Assembly (NCBI GenBank): GCA_902775555.1
Contig: CACYMQ010000037.1
Location: forward strand, 1 to 42,506
Direction of reading: 5' to 3'
Origin: an uncultured Lachnospiraceae bacterium
GTDB lineage: Bacteria > Bacillota > Clostridia > Lachnospirales > Lachnospiraceae
Length of the DNA stretch: 42,506 nt
Part shown: one piece after another, positions 33,574 through 41,389 of the stretch
Layout: each line of letters begins with the position of its first letter
Position numbering within the stretch: the first letter of the stretch is position 1
Translations under genes and position numbers: made by a program
Notes under the pieces: model-generated
The model's input: only the letters and a program-made list of their open reading frames with translations
Database searches by the model: none
What the model was told of the DNA's origin: nothing

Positions 33574-34901
33574 TTGTATTTCTCGACCTCCTCCAGGAAA
33601 GGTGGGATATAATCAAAGTTCAGGATCCCGTACACATCGCCGGTGGTTCGCTTTAATTCCTTTGCGAGTCCGCTTAAGCTGTCCATGGTTTTGATCTTAG
33701 CTGCCGGGAAACCTGCAAGCTTTAACCGGAGCGCGAAGTCGGCTGCATACGGACCGGCACAGATCACTTCCTGAACCTCCGGCACATTCAGTGCTTCCAT
33801 ATCCAGATCATATACCCATGACAGATCAAAATGGCTGTAACGCCGGCTGATCTCACGAAGCCCCATGACCAGCACCTTTTCACCGGGCTGATGAAGGGTG
33901 TAGTAATGTGCGAGATTGTAGGTGGCGTTATTCTCGGCCTTGCAGCTGATACTTACAAAACGGCGCCCATTCTTCGAAGTCTCATTGTAGATCTTGGAGG
34001 AAACGGTTTCCCTGTTCAGAGTCTCGGTGACCTTGTCCTTCGGAAGTCCCATCAGATCCGCCACACCATACGCCGCTGCCAGATTGTACATATGGAAGAG
34101 CAGCATGGGTTTCACGGTGATCTTTGTTTCATCATTGATCGTAAGCGTCCCGGCGGAAGCATCCGCTGCGGTTACTGCATAATCTACATGCCCGCGGGCA
34201 AATCCGCAGGAAGGACATGAGAAGTCACCTACGGTTCCGTAATGAAGCCAGCGGAATGTAAGATGCTTCCCGCATTTGGGACAGTAAGCACAGTCCGCAG
34301 GTGCGGTAGGCAGGCTTTCCGCGTCCGTATCGAGGCGGTTGATACCGAAAGAATGAAAATGATCCGGATGCCGCAGGGATACCTGTTTGGTGATGGGATC
34401 ATCGCCGTTGCAGAGCAGTTCGGCCGAATCGACGATACCTTTTTCTATCTCACGCATGACCAGGTCGTAATTGCCCTGACGGGGCGGTTGGTCCCTGGTC
34501 AGATTATTCAGCACGATCAGGCTGGGAGTGATGTATTTCGTAACCTCCTTCAGATAGCGTTCATCTACCTCGAGAACAATGACATCCTCGGGGATCTTCC
34601 CGCCCATGGTAACATGCTTCAGCATGGTGGAGGCTATGCCGCGTATCATGTTGGAGCCCTCGAGATTATGACAAACCGTTTTCCCGTTTTCGCGGAGAAG
34701 ATTAGCGATGATCGAAGTCGTGGAGCCCTTGCCGGAGCTTCCGGTCACCATGATCACATCCTTGGGATATTTGAGTTTTGACAGATAACCGGGGAAAAGC
34801 TTGATCACGAATTTGCCCGGAAATGTGCTTCCATCCTTATGAAAGATCTTCTCGGCCAGCAGGATGGATTTGCCGAGAAAGGTACCGATCAGTCGTACCA
34901 T
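33570..34901 (-). CDS. murT: MurT-like Mur ligase subunit (lipid II isoglutaminyl synthase)
   Basis: 443 residues, AAAGGACAGGA upstream of ATG 34901. Mur-ligase ATP loop VTGSSGKGSTT (52-62), RGIASTML, VLEVDERYL, LNNLTRDQ, and a Cys-rich zinc ribbon inserted in the middle domain (C207/C210 and C229/C232, CPKC...CPSC), which is the MurT hallmark. The C-terminal DUF1727 domain keeps FDLSWVYD. Asp359 there matches the Asp that in staphylococcal MurT completes the GatD catalytic triad. Function of the family: ATP-dependent amidation of D-Glu in lipid II, with GatD. MurT looks intact while its partner has lost its Cys and His. Confidence 0.9.
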   Translation of the reverse strand: MVRLIGTFLGKSILLAEKIFHKDGSTFPGKFVIKLFPGYLSKLKYPKDVIMVTGSSGKGSTTSIIANLLRENGKTVCHNLEGSNMIRGIASTMLKHVTMGGKIPEDVIVLEVDERYLKEVTKYITPSLIVLNNLTRDQPPRQGNYDLVMREIEKGIVDSAELLCNGDDPITKQVSLRHPDHFHSFGINRLDTDAESLPTAPADCAYCPKCGKHLTFRWLHYGTVGDFSCPSCGFARGHVDYAVTAADASAGTLTINDETKITVKPMLLFHMYNLAAAYGVADLMGLPKDKVTETLNRETVSSKIYNETSKNGRRFVSISCKAENNATYNLAHYYTLHQPGEKVLVMGLREISRRYSHFDLSWVYDLDMEALNVPEVQEVICAGPYAADFALRLKLAGFPAAKIKTMDSLSGLAKELKRTTGDVYGILNFDYIPPFLEEVEKYK

Positions 34902-34988
34902 GATTCCTGTCCTTTCTGGAAAGAATTTCGGTTGTTTCGGATCGGATAGTTACCGAAACTGACCACTTCACATTTTACCATAAAACAG

Positions 34989-35017
34989 TTGGAAAAGGGA
35001 TATATTTCTGATAGAAT
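34989..35017 (+). promoter_or_regulatory. Sigma-A-type promoter for the Gln/Tyr-repeat protein
   Basis: TTGGAA (34989-34994), 17-bp spacer, TAGAAT (35012-35017), 50 bases before the start codon. The intergenic region also must hold the murT promoter on the other strand, which I could not place. Confidence 0.6.
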
Positions 35018-35066
35018 CGAATAAGAAATAATACCGTTTAGGACGTAACGGAAAGAGAGTGAGGAT

Positions 35067-36182
35067 ATGAGTGACGAACAGAAGGTGACAGGCGATAATG
35101 TCTCTCCGGATCCGCAGGGGCAGACACCGGATCTGCCGCAGTACGGACAGCAGGACTATTATGCGCAGCAATCGTATGGACAGCAGGGATACGACGCGCA
35201 GCAGATGTATGGACAGCAGGGATATGACCCACAGCAACCATATGGTCAGCAGGGATATGATGCGCAGCAGCCATATGGTCAGCAGGGATATGATGCGCAG
35301 CAGACGTACGGTCAGCAGGGATATGATGCGCAGAAAACGTACGGACAGCAGGGATATGATGCGCAGCAGACGTACGGACAGCAGGGCTATAACGCGCAAC
35401 AGATGTATGGACAGCAGGACTATAATGCTCAGCAAATGTATGGACAGCAGGGATATGATGGGCAGCAGATGTATGGGCAGCAGGGATATGACGCGCAGCA
35501 GATGTATGGACAGCAGGGATATAACGCACAGCAGATGTATGGGCAGCAGGGATATGACGCGCAGCAGATGTATGGGCAGCAGGGATATAACGCACAGCAG
35601 CCGTATCCCGGATCCGGTCCGGCCCCGAAGGCCCCCGGCCCGGGAAAAGGGAAAAAGATCGCGATCATTTGCAGCATAGCGGGTGTCCTGATCGCCATCA
35701 CCCTGGTTCTCATCTTTGTGGTATTCCGTCCCTCCGGCGATAACGGAAAGGAAACGCCGGACGAAATGGCCGTATTTTTTGTGGAATGCATGAATAACAA
35801 GGATTTTAAAGCAATGAAAAATGCAATGCTTCCCGCAGAATATATAGATGAACTCGATGACTGGTGCAGGAAAAAGTATAATATGTCGATTGAAGATAAA
35901 TTATCTTATGAGTTTTATGAGGACACCAGTAAAGATGTACAGTTCCGATACATCAGTTATGAAATGAAGAAATCCTACAATTCCGATCGGATCAGCAGAA
36001 CGGAATCGGAATACAAGCAGAACTTAAATGCAGATATCAAGATCGAAGAAATGGTGAGGATCAAGATCACGTATGAATATAAGGGACAGTTTCAATCCGA
36101 TGAATATCAAAGTGATTGGTACGAAGACCACGATAACCTTACATTGATAAAGATCAATGGGAAATGGTATATTGCCATGTAG
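35067..36182 (+). CDS. Membrane protein with prion-like [10 protein letters not shown] repeat domain
   Basis: 371 residues; GAAAGAGAGTGAGG upstream. Residues ~25-178 are fourteen 11-residue units of (M/P/T)YGQQGY(D/N)AQQ type, made only of Gln, Tyr, Gly, Asp/Asn, Ala and little else. A Pro/Gly/Lys linker ([14 protein letters not shown]) leads into one TM helix (~193-216). The C-terminal ~150 residues ([23 protein letters not shown] ... [12 protein letters not shown]) look like a small alpha+beta domain of the SnoaL/DUF4878-like type; this is only a fold guess. Lys before the TM predicts N-in, so the repeat domain would lie in the cytoplasm. Its composition resembles low-complexity domains that form condensates in eukaryotes. 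Function unknown. Confidence 0.85.
   Translation: MSDEQKVTGDNVSPDPQGQTPDLPQYGQQDYYAQQSYGQQGYDAQQMYGQQGYDPQQPYGQQGYDAQQPYGQQGYDAQQTYGQQGYDAQKTYGQQGYDAQQTYGQQGYNAQQMYGQQDYNAQQMYGQQGYDGQQMYGQQGYDAQQMYGQQGYNAQQMYGQQGYDAQQMYGQQGYNAQQPYPGSGPAPKAPGPGKGKKIAIICSIAGVLIAITLVLIFVVFRPSGDNGKETPDEMAVFFVECMNNKDFKAMKNAMLPAEYIDELDDWCRKKYNMSIEDKLSYEFYEDTSKDVQFRYISYEMKKSYNSDRISRTESEYKQNLNADIKIEEMVRIKITYEYKGQFQSDEYQSDWYEDHDNLTLIKINGKWYIAM
35139..35600 (+). repeat. 33-bp tandem repeat, 14 copies
   Basis: The block is exactly 462 bp, 14 x 33. The last six units alternate between near-identical GATGCGCAGCAG- and AACGCACAGCAG-type versions, suggesting recent two-unit duplications. Copies lack stops in several frames on both strands, which creates spurious long ORFs. 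There are no unique spacers, so it is not a CRISPR array. Confidence 0.95.
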
Positions 36183-36206
36183 GATCCGAATCCGTAAAAA
36201 TAGTTG

Positions 36207-36235
36207 TTGCAAATCAAATGGGGATGTGATATAGT
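36207..36235 (+). promoter_or_regulatory. Sigma-A-type promoter for secG
   Basis: TTGCAA (36207-36212), 17-bp spacer, TATAGT (36230-36235), 45 bases before the secG GTG. Confidence 0.75.
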
Positions 36236-36280
36236 CTTTTAGTATGATTTTTTGAAAGACATATCAAGGAGGTTTTACCC

Positions 36281-36517
36281 GTGAGAACCGCACTTACGAT
36301 TGCATTTATCATAGTTTGTGTACTGCTCAGCGTTGTAGTCCTGATGCAGGAAGGAAAAGAAAACGGTCTTACCGGAACACTTACCGGAAGTGCTGATACA
36401 TACTGGTCCAAGAACAAAGGCCATTCCAAGGATGCCGTGATCAAGAAGGTGACGGTTGTTCTGGCGGTTCTGTTCTTTGTGCTTGCCATGGCGCTCAGCT
36501 CCAAGTGGGTTGCGTAG
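36281..36517 (+). CDS. secG: Protein translocase subunit SecG
   Basis: 78 residues starting at GTG 36281, fixed by AAGGAGG eight bases upstream. Two hydrophobic helices (~3-20 and ~53-72) flank a polar loop with the SecG pattern VVLMQEGKENGLTGTLTGSADTYW. It is the small non-essential subunit of the SecYEG channel. The order secG-rnr-smpB-ssrA is typical of Gram-positives and confirms the call. A strong terminator follows, so rnr may depend partly on readthrough. Confidence 0.95.
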   Translation: MRTALTIAFIIVCVLLSVVVLMQEGKENGLTGTLTGSADTYWSKNKGHSKDAVIKKVTVVLAVLFFVLAMALSSKWVA

Positions 36518-36552
36518 TTTTACCGACAGGCAGACTCTGTATATGTTGATCC

Positions 36553-36586
36553 GTGCTTCGAACTTTGTGTTCGAAGCACTTTTTTA
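36553..36586 (+). terminator. Rho-independent terminator between secG and rnr
   Basis: GTGCTTCGAA and TTCGAAGCAC form a perfect 10-bp stem with loop CTTTGTG and seven T. It ends 20 bases before the rnr start, so it may work as an attenuator for rnr-smpB. Confidence 0.92.
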
Positions 36587-36606
36587 TTCTAAAGGGGTGG
36601 AGAAGG

Positions 36607-38757
36607 ATGACAGATGAATTGTATAGATTGAAGGAAGAATGGAAGGATCGTCTTCTTACTATCCTGCATACGAAAGATTTTAAACCGGCAAAGCTGAAGG
36701 AACTGTGTTTTTTACTTGAGATCCGGGGAGAGGAAAGAGATGATTTTCTGGATCTTCTGAATGATCTCATCCGTGACGGAGAGATCGTCTGCACAAAGAA
36801 CAACCGGTATATGGCCCGCCCGAAGGAGACGCTTGTCGGTGAATATATGGGGACAAGAAAGGGGTATGGGTTTGTACGGGTGTCCGGTTATGATGAGGAT
36901 TTCTTTATTCCCGAGAAGGGTGTGAACGGTGCCTTCCAGGGCGATAAAGTCATGATCCGCCCGGACAGGGAGAAACGCGGGCCCAGAACCGAGGCGGAGA
37001 TCGTGAAGATCCTGACCAGGGGCATAACCACCGTGACGGGCACCTACAGGGAACAGTCCGGCATCGGATTCGTGATCACCGGAAATAAAAAACTCGGAAC
37101 TGATGTTTATATCCCCGCCGGTCAGAGTATGAAGGCCGTGGACGGTAATATCGTGGTAGCCGAACTGACCCGTTATGACACGGGTGGCGGAGCTCCGGAA
37201 GGACATGTGGTGGAGATCCTGGGGCATATCGATGATCCGAAGGATGATGTACTCGCGGTTGTCCGTGCCTTTAATATCCCGGAGGATTTCCCGGAAGAGG
37301 TAATGGATCAGTTAAAAGAGATCCCGGATCACGTATCGGAGAAGGATACGGAAGGAAGAAGAGACTTCCGGGACTGGCAGACCGTCACCATCGACGGAGA
37401 AACAGCAAAGGATTTTGATGATGCCATTACCCTGACGGAGGATAACGGGATCTATCACCTGGGAGTGCATATTGCGGATGTGTCAAATTATGTAAGGGAA
37501 GGAACACCCCTTGACCGGGAGGCACTTCGCAGGGGAACCAGTGTTTACCTTGCGGATACGGTTGTCCCCATGTTGCCGCACCAGCTCTCCAACGGTATCT
37601 GTTCCCTTCAGGAAGGGAAGGACCGGCTGGTTCTTTCCTGTCTGATGGATATCAATGAAAACGGGCAGATCCTGTCCCATGAGATCTGTGAGGGCGTGAT
37701 CCGTTCCGATGCGCGTATGACCTATACGGATGTGTATAAGCTGATCATAGATGCGGACGATGCTCCGGTAGAGAAATACAGGGAATTGATCCCGTTTTTT
37801 AAGAGAATGGCCAAACTGTCGGGAATCCTCCGGGAGCAGAGACATGCCAGAGGATCCATAGATTTTGACATCCGGGAGACGGAGATCGTGGTGGGAGAAG
37901 ACGGACGTCCTACCGAGATCCGGGCGCATGACAGAAATGTTGCCACCATGCTGATCGAGGACTTCATGCTCGCGGCAAATGAGACCATTGCCGAGGATGC
38001 TTACTGGCAGGAGATCCCCTTTGAATATCGTGTTCACGATGCCCCGGATGACCGGAAAGTGGAAGCCCTGAAGTATATGCTCCGTGCTTTTAAACTCTAT
38101 CTTCACGGCGGTCGTGAGGCAGTGCATCCGAAGGAATTCCAGAGGATCCTTGCCGAGATCGAAGATCAGCCTTATGAAGCCATGATCTCGAAGCTGACAC
38201 TCCGGACCATGCAGCAGGCCAGATACGGAACGGCATGTACCGGACATTTCGGACTGGCTGCCAAATACTATTGTCATTTCACTTCGCCGATCCGCAGATA
38301 TCCGGATCTGCAGATCCACAGGATCTTAAAGGAGAATCTGCATGGTACCCTGGATGATAAGCGGATCCGGCACTATGAGCAGATCCTTCCCGATGTGGCT
38401 GCAGACAATTCCGCCAAGGAAAGAAGGGCGGATGACGCCGAACGGGATGTGGATAAGCTGAAACAGATCGAATATATGGAGGACCATCTGGGTGAGGAAT
38501 ATGACGGTATCATTTCCGGTTTCAATTCCCAGTCCATTTTCGTGGAACTCCCGAATACCATCGAAGGTGTGATCCCCCTGGGAGGTCTGACGGATGATTT
38601 CTATGAGTATCATGAGGAAGTCTTCCAAATGGTCGGCAGCCGTACGAAGAAGACCTACAGTCTGGGAGACCCGACCCATATCCGGGTGGTACGCTGCGAC
38701 AAGGCAGAGCGGCGGATCGAATTCATGTTTTGTGATCCGGACGATAAGGAAGAGTAA
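36607..38757 (+). CDS. rnr: Ribonuclease R
   Basis: 716 residues from ATG 36607, set by AAGGGGTGG six bases upstream; a longer frame reaches back into the terminator and is not used. Domains: N-terminal winged helix (~1-65), cold-shock/OB domains (~70-235, GTRKGYGFVRVSGYDEDFFIP), RNB catalytic domain (~250-580) with AKDFDDAITL (D269, D271, D272), HPHQLSNGICSL-type region, and TSPIRRYPDLQIHRIL, then an S1 domain (~630-712, YDGIISGFNSQSIFVELPNTIEGVI). It degrades structured RNA 3' to 5' and, with SmpB-tmRNA, non-stop mRNA. smpB follows after 18 bp. Confidence 0.97.
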   Translation: MTDELYRLKEEWKDRLLTILHTKDFKPAKLKELCFLLEIRGEERDDFLDLLNDLIRDGEIVCTKNNRYMARPKETLVGEYMGTRKGYGFVRVSGYDEDFFIPEKGVNGAFQGDKVMIRPDREKRGPRTEAEIVKILTRGITTVTGTYREQSGIGFVITGNKKLGTDVYIPAGQSMKAVDGNIVVAELTRYDTGGGAPEGHVVEILGHIDDPKDDVLAVVRAFNIPEDFPEEVMDQLKEIPDHVSEKDTEGRRDFRDWQTVTIDGETAKDFDDAITLTEDNGIYHLGVHIADVSNYVREGTPLDREALRRGTSVYLADTVVPMLPHQLSNGICSLQEGKDRLVLSCLMDINENGQILSHEICEGVIRSDARMTYTDVYKLIIDADDAPVEKYRELIPFFKRMAKLSGILREQRHARGSIDFDIRETEIVVGEDGRPTEIRAHDRNVATMLIEDFMLAANETIAEDAYWQEIPFEYRVHDAPDDRKVEALKYMLRAFKLYLHGGREAVHPKEFQRILAEIEDQPYEAMISKLTLRTMQQARYGTACTGHFGLAAKYYCHFTSPIRRYPDLQIHRILKENLHGTLDDKRIRHYEQILPDVAADNSAKERRADDAERDVDKLKQIEYMEDHLGEEYDGIISGFNSQSIFVELPNTIEGVIPLGGLTDDFYEYHEEVFQMVGSRTKKTYSLGDPTHIRVVRCDKAERRIEFMFCDPDDKEE

Positions 38758-38775
38758 ATAAAAGAGGATTTTCGT

Positions 38776-39243
38776 ATGAAACAGGAAGCGGAAAAGCTCA
38801 TTGCCAATAATAAAAAGGCATATCATGAGTATTTTATCGAAGAAACCTATGAGGCGGGGATCGCGCTGGCCGGGACCGAGGTGAAATCCCTCCGGATGGG
38901 ACAGTGCAGCATCAAGGAGGCCTATGTGGGTGTGGAAAAGGGCGAGATGTTTGTCTACCACATGCATATCAACCCTTATGAAAAAGGGAATATTTTCAAT
39001 AAGGATCCCCTGCGTACCAGAAAACTCCTGCTGCATAAAAGTGAGATCCGAAAGCTGGAGGGTGCCGCATCCGCAGCAGGCTATACCATCATGCCTCTGA
39101 AGGTGTATTTTAAAAACGGCCGGGCCAAGCTTCTGATCGGACTTGCAAAGGGTAAGAAGCTTTATGATAAACGTGCGGATATAGCGAAGAAGGATCAGAA
39201 GCGGGAAGCGGAAAGAGACTTCAAGGTCCGAAATATGAAATAG
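38776..39243 (+). CDS. smpB: SsrA-binding protein SmpB
   Basis: 155 residues, AAAGAGG upstream. Conserved [56 protein letters not shown] and the basic tail [24 protein letters not shown] that enters the empty mRNA channel. It delivers tmRNA to stalled ribosomes. The cognate ssrA lies 610 bp downstream with a small membrane-protein gene in between. Just after the stop lies the palindrome GGCGGCCGCC without a T run. Confidence 0.97.
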   Translation: MKQEAEKLIANNKKAYHEYFIEETYEAGIALAGTEVKSLRMGQCSIKEAYVGVEKGEMFVYHMHINPYEKGNIFNKDPLRTRKLLLHKSEIRKLEGAASAAGYTIMPLKVYFKNGRAKLLIGLAKGKKLYDKRADIAKKDQKREAERDFKVRNMK

Positions 39244-39300
39244 GCGGCCGCCCTTTCGGTACATTTTCATGCCGGGGGATAAAATTCACGGGAATTACAC

Positions 39301-39329
39301 TTGATTTTACCTTCCGGATTGATTAAAAT
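39301..39329 (+). promoter_or_regulatory. Sigma-A-type promoter for the small membrane protein
   Basis: TTGATT (39301-39306), 17-bp spacer, TAAAAT (39324-39329), 39 bases before the start; it shows the gene can be transcribed apart from rnr-smpB. Confidence 0.7.
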
Positions 39330-39367
39330 AGGTTCGTTATATCATAGCAAAAGGAAGTAAATGACAC

Positions 39368-39823
39368 ATGAGTCAGGAAAAAGTAGATCGTTATAAAGAG
39401 GAAAAAAAGAACCGTGAGAAAAATATGAAGAAGGCGAAGATAAAGAAAGTCCTTCTCGCATTTCTTGCAGCATTGATCATCGGCGCCGCGATCGGTATCC
39501 CTCTCGGCCGGTGGATCTATAATTATCAGGAAACTCACAAGTCCAAGGAGGATACCTTCATTTCCTCCCATGATTATACGGACTGGTTCAATCAGTTCTG
39601 GGTAGACAATTACGCAGACCTCTATACGGGCGCTGAACTGGCTACCGACCAGAAGACCGAAGGTACTACGGACGGAGCAACAGAGGCAGCAACCGACAAG
39701 ACAACGGAAGGAACATCCACTGAGGATAAGTCCACCGAAGCGGCAAGTACGGAAGAAAAGTCCTCCGAGGCCTCAGTTCCCGAAACAACACCGGAGGATA
39801 CCGGAAATAATGATGCTCAGTAA
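39368..39823 (+). CDS. Single-pass membrane protein with Thr/Glu/Ser-rich tail
   Basis: 151 residues; AAGGAAG ten bases before ATG 39368 (an overlapping out-of-frame ATG at 39361 opens only 11 codons). A basic cytoplasmic start (~1-28, KEEKKNREKNMKKAKIKK), a Gly/Ala-rich TM helix (~29-50, VLLAFLAALIIGAAIGIPLG), a short ordered part (YNYQETHKSKEDTFISSHDYTDWFNQFW) and a disordered acidic Thr/Glu/Ser tail. It lies between smpB and ssrA, where the usual neighbourhood has no such gene. Its own promoter suggests it is a passenger rather than a trans-translation factor. Function unknown. Confidence 0.75.
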   Translation: MSQEKVDRYKEEKKNREKNMKKAKIKKVLLAFLAALIIGAAIGIPLGRWIYNYQETHKSKEDTFISSHDYTDWFNQFWVDNYADLYTGAELATDQKTEGTTDGATEAATDKTTEGTSTEDKSTEAASTEEKSSEASVPETTPEDTGNNDAQ

Positions 39824-39844
39824 ATGTCAAAATGACATTTTCAT
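39822..39844 (+). other. A/T-rich inverted repeat before tmRNA
   Basis: AAATGTCA (39822-39829) and TGACATTT (39833-39840) pair perfectly around AAA, directly after the stop codon and 12 bases before the tmRNA 5' end. A TTTTC run follows, so it may be a weak terminator or an operator at the tmRNA promoter. I could not place a convincing -35/-10 pair for ssrA. Confidence 0.45.
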
Positions 39845-39852
39845 TTAAACCA

Positions 39853-40197
39853 GGGGTTGTACTGGTTTCGACAGGGATTTAGAAATCCCGGCAGCCATCC
39901 GTGGTCCGGAACCACGTAAAAAGTCGGAAAAAAATAAACGCTGAAGATAGAAATTTAGCACTCGCTGCCTAAGCGCAGCTGTCGGCCCGAGAGTCATCCG
40001 CTGCTCACGGTGTCCGGCATCGAACAGGCGGAGAACGTTCCTCCCAAAGCTTTGCGGGTTGAAACGAATCATGAAGCTACCGATCACCCGAGCCTGTCTA
40101 TGGGCGCCTGTGTGAGGGAATCTTAAAACACAGACTGTGATGGAAGACACCGGTATGGAAGAGTCTTTGGACGCGGGTTCGATTCCCGCCAGCTCCA
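39853..40197 (+). ncRNA. ssrA: Transfer-messenger RNA (tmRNA)
   Basis: The 5' end GGGGTTG pairs with CAGCTCC near the 3' end (two G-U pairs), followed by discriminator A40197; CCA is not encoded and must be added. The near-universal TACTGGTTTCGACAGG follows the acceptor 5' strand, and the T-arm is GCGGGTTCGATTCCCGC. The tag reading frame runs from GCT 39940 to TAA 39972: A-E-D-R-N-L-A-L-A-A, ending in the ClpXP-type LAA-like signal (ALAA). It frees stalled ribosomes and tags the nascent chain for proteolysis, working with SmpB encoded upstream. Length (~345 nt) is normal. Confidence 0.97.
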
Positions 40198-40198
40198 T

Positions 40199-40234
40199 AA
40201 AAACACCCCGGGACGAGAGTCCCGGGGTGTTTTT
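40199..40234 (+). terminator. Very strong, probably bidirectional terminator after tmRNA
   Basis: AAAAACACCCCGGGAC and GTCCCGGGGTGTTTTT form a perfect 16-bp stem with loop GAGA. With A and T runs on either side it can also end the minus-strand gene that stops at 40255. Confidence 0.96.
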
Positions 40235-40254
40235 ATGCTGGAATAAGGGGGCCG

Positions 40255-41268
40255 CTACAGGCCTTTCTTTCGTTTCATCACACTTCCGATACAGCATTTG
40301 GCATATTCCTTCATCCGCTCCGGGTTCCCGAGCAGGTCATCATCTGCGGAGATATAGGTCATCCTCTTTATCTTCGGATCTTCATACAGCGTAACTCCTG
40401 CATATCCGCCACAGGGAAGAAAGAAACCATCCCTCTGTTCCCTGGTGACTTTACATGTGCAGGGTTCCTGCCGGATCACGAGTTCAAGTACGGCCTCCGT
40501 ACCCTCGCCGCGAAGTGAGATCCCGCCTCCCGACGTGAAAAGAGCGGCAGGTAATGCGTGGTCACAGCTAAGAGGCAGACAGAGGGATAACCGGTTTCCA
40601 TTCTGTGACATGGACATTTTCCCGGGGGCAAATCCTCCGTTACAAAGCTCCGTCAGCGCATGAAGCCCGGCCAGATGGAACATTCCCTCCATATCATCCC
40701 GGTTATGCAGCAACACCAGATCCCTGGATCTTTGACTTTTGGAAGAAAGGTAGGAGAGATAGACACCGATCAGCTGACCGCCGTCATAGATATCCTCCCG
40801 TCGGATCCCCAGATATTGTTCCAGGGTCTTCTGTTTCATATTCGGCAGTCCGAGCGCATATTTGTACGGACGCATCTCCCGCAGCAGATCGATGGATTGC
40901 AGAAGGGACATGCGATCCGGGATCTCGAGCCCGAGACTCTGTCGGATCTTATCCATACGGCCTCGTACAAACGGGATATCAAAGGTATCCCCGTTGAAAT
41001 GGAAGAGGGCTTTCCGCCCCTCAAGAAGCTCCATAAAACGGGTGATCATCTGCGGCTCACTTCTTCCGTCATCATTAAAAAGCTGGAGGATATGCCACTG
41101 CCCGTCCAGCCAGAGATTGATACCGATGATATAGATAAAGGCGCTCCTGGGTGTGAGACCGGTGGTCTCCAGATCGAACATCAGGACCTTGTCTCTGCCG
41201 TAGGAATCCGCGAGTTTATCCCACTCAGGTATCCGTTCAATATCTATTTTTTCGTCAAATGTGATCAT
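40255..41268 (-). CDS. YprB-like DEDD exonuclease (RNase H-like fold)
   Basis: 337 residues on the minus strand. Exonuclease core: VLMFDLETTGL (D, E), LFHFNGDTFDIPFVRGR (D), a central conserved KYALGLPNMKQKTLEQYLGI and LLHNRDDMEGM (D). This gives the four acidic residues of DEDD nucleases as found in the RNase_H_2/YprB family. The last ~120 residues are less conserved. The natural substrate (DNA or RNA) is not established for YprB. The gene diverges from the divIVA-like gene across a symmetric promoter region (41303-41352). Confidence 0.87.
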   Translation of the reverse strand: MITFDEKIDIERIPEWDKLADSYGRDKVLMFDLETTGLTPRSAFIYIIGINLWLDGQWHILQLFNDDGRSEPQMITRFMELLEGRKALFHFNGDTFDIPFVRGRMDKIRQSLGLEIPDRMSLLQSIDLLREMRPYKYALGLPNMKQKTLEQYLGIRREDIYDGGQLIGVYLSYLSSKSQRSRDLVLLHNRDDMEGMFHLAGLHALTELCNGGFAPGKMSMSQNGNRLSLCLPLSCDHALPAALFTSGGGISLRGEGTEAVLELVIRQEPCTCKVTREQRDGFFLPCGGYAGVTLYEDPKIKRMTYISADDDLLGNPERMKEYAKCCIGSVMKRKKGL

Positions 41269-41302
41269 TTGCTGTCCTTTTTATGTCAAATATGGTAGAA
41301 TC

Positions 41303-41352
41303 ATTATATCACATTTTTTTTGTGTTGAAACTATTTCAAAATGTGATATAAT
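41303..41352. promoter_or_regulatory. Divergent promoters within a perfect 15-bp inverted repeat
   Basis: ATTATATCACATTTT (41303-41317) and AAAATGTGATATAAT (41338-41352) are perfectly complementary with a 20-bp spacer. Each arm ends in TATAAT on its own outward strand. Plus strand: TTGAAA (41325-41330), 16 bp, TATAAT (41347-41352), 38 bases before the divIVA-like ATG. Minus strand: the mirrored TATAAT serves the YprB-like gene, with a weak -35. The spacer holds a smaller inverted repeat, TTGAAA-CTA-TTTCAA. Confidence 0.8.
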
Positions 41353-41389
41353 CGGATAGAGAATATTTTGTTAAATGGAGGAAGGCAGA

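Noticed and set aside
35038-35595. Long His/Ala/Pro-rich antisense reading frames and an Arg-rich plus-strand frame over the 33-bp repeats
   Set aside because: The repeat unit lacks stops in several frames, so these are mirror images of the [10 protein letters not shown] coding repeat with no RBS or natural composition.
35139-35600. Possible CRISPR-like array
   Set aside because: Repeats are contiguous 33-bp coding units without unique spacers, and no cas gene is present.
39241-39255. GGCGGCCGCC palindrome after smpB as a terminator
   Set aside because: A 10-base palindrome has no loop of its own and no T run follows; it is better left as a chance GC palindrome.
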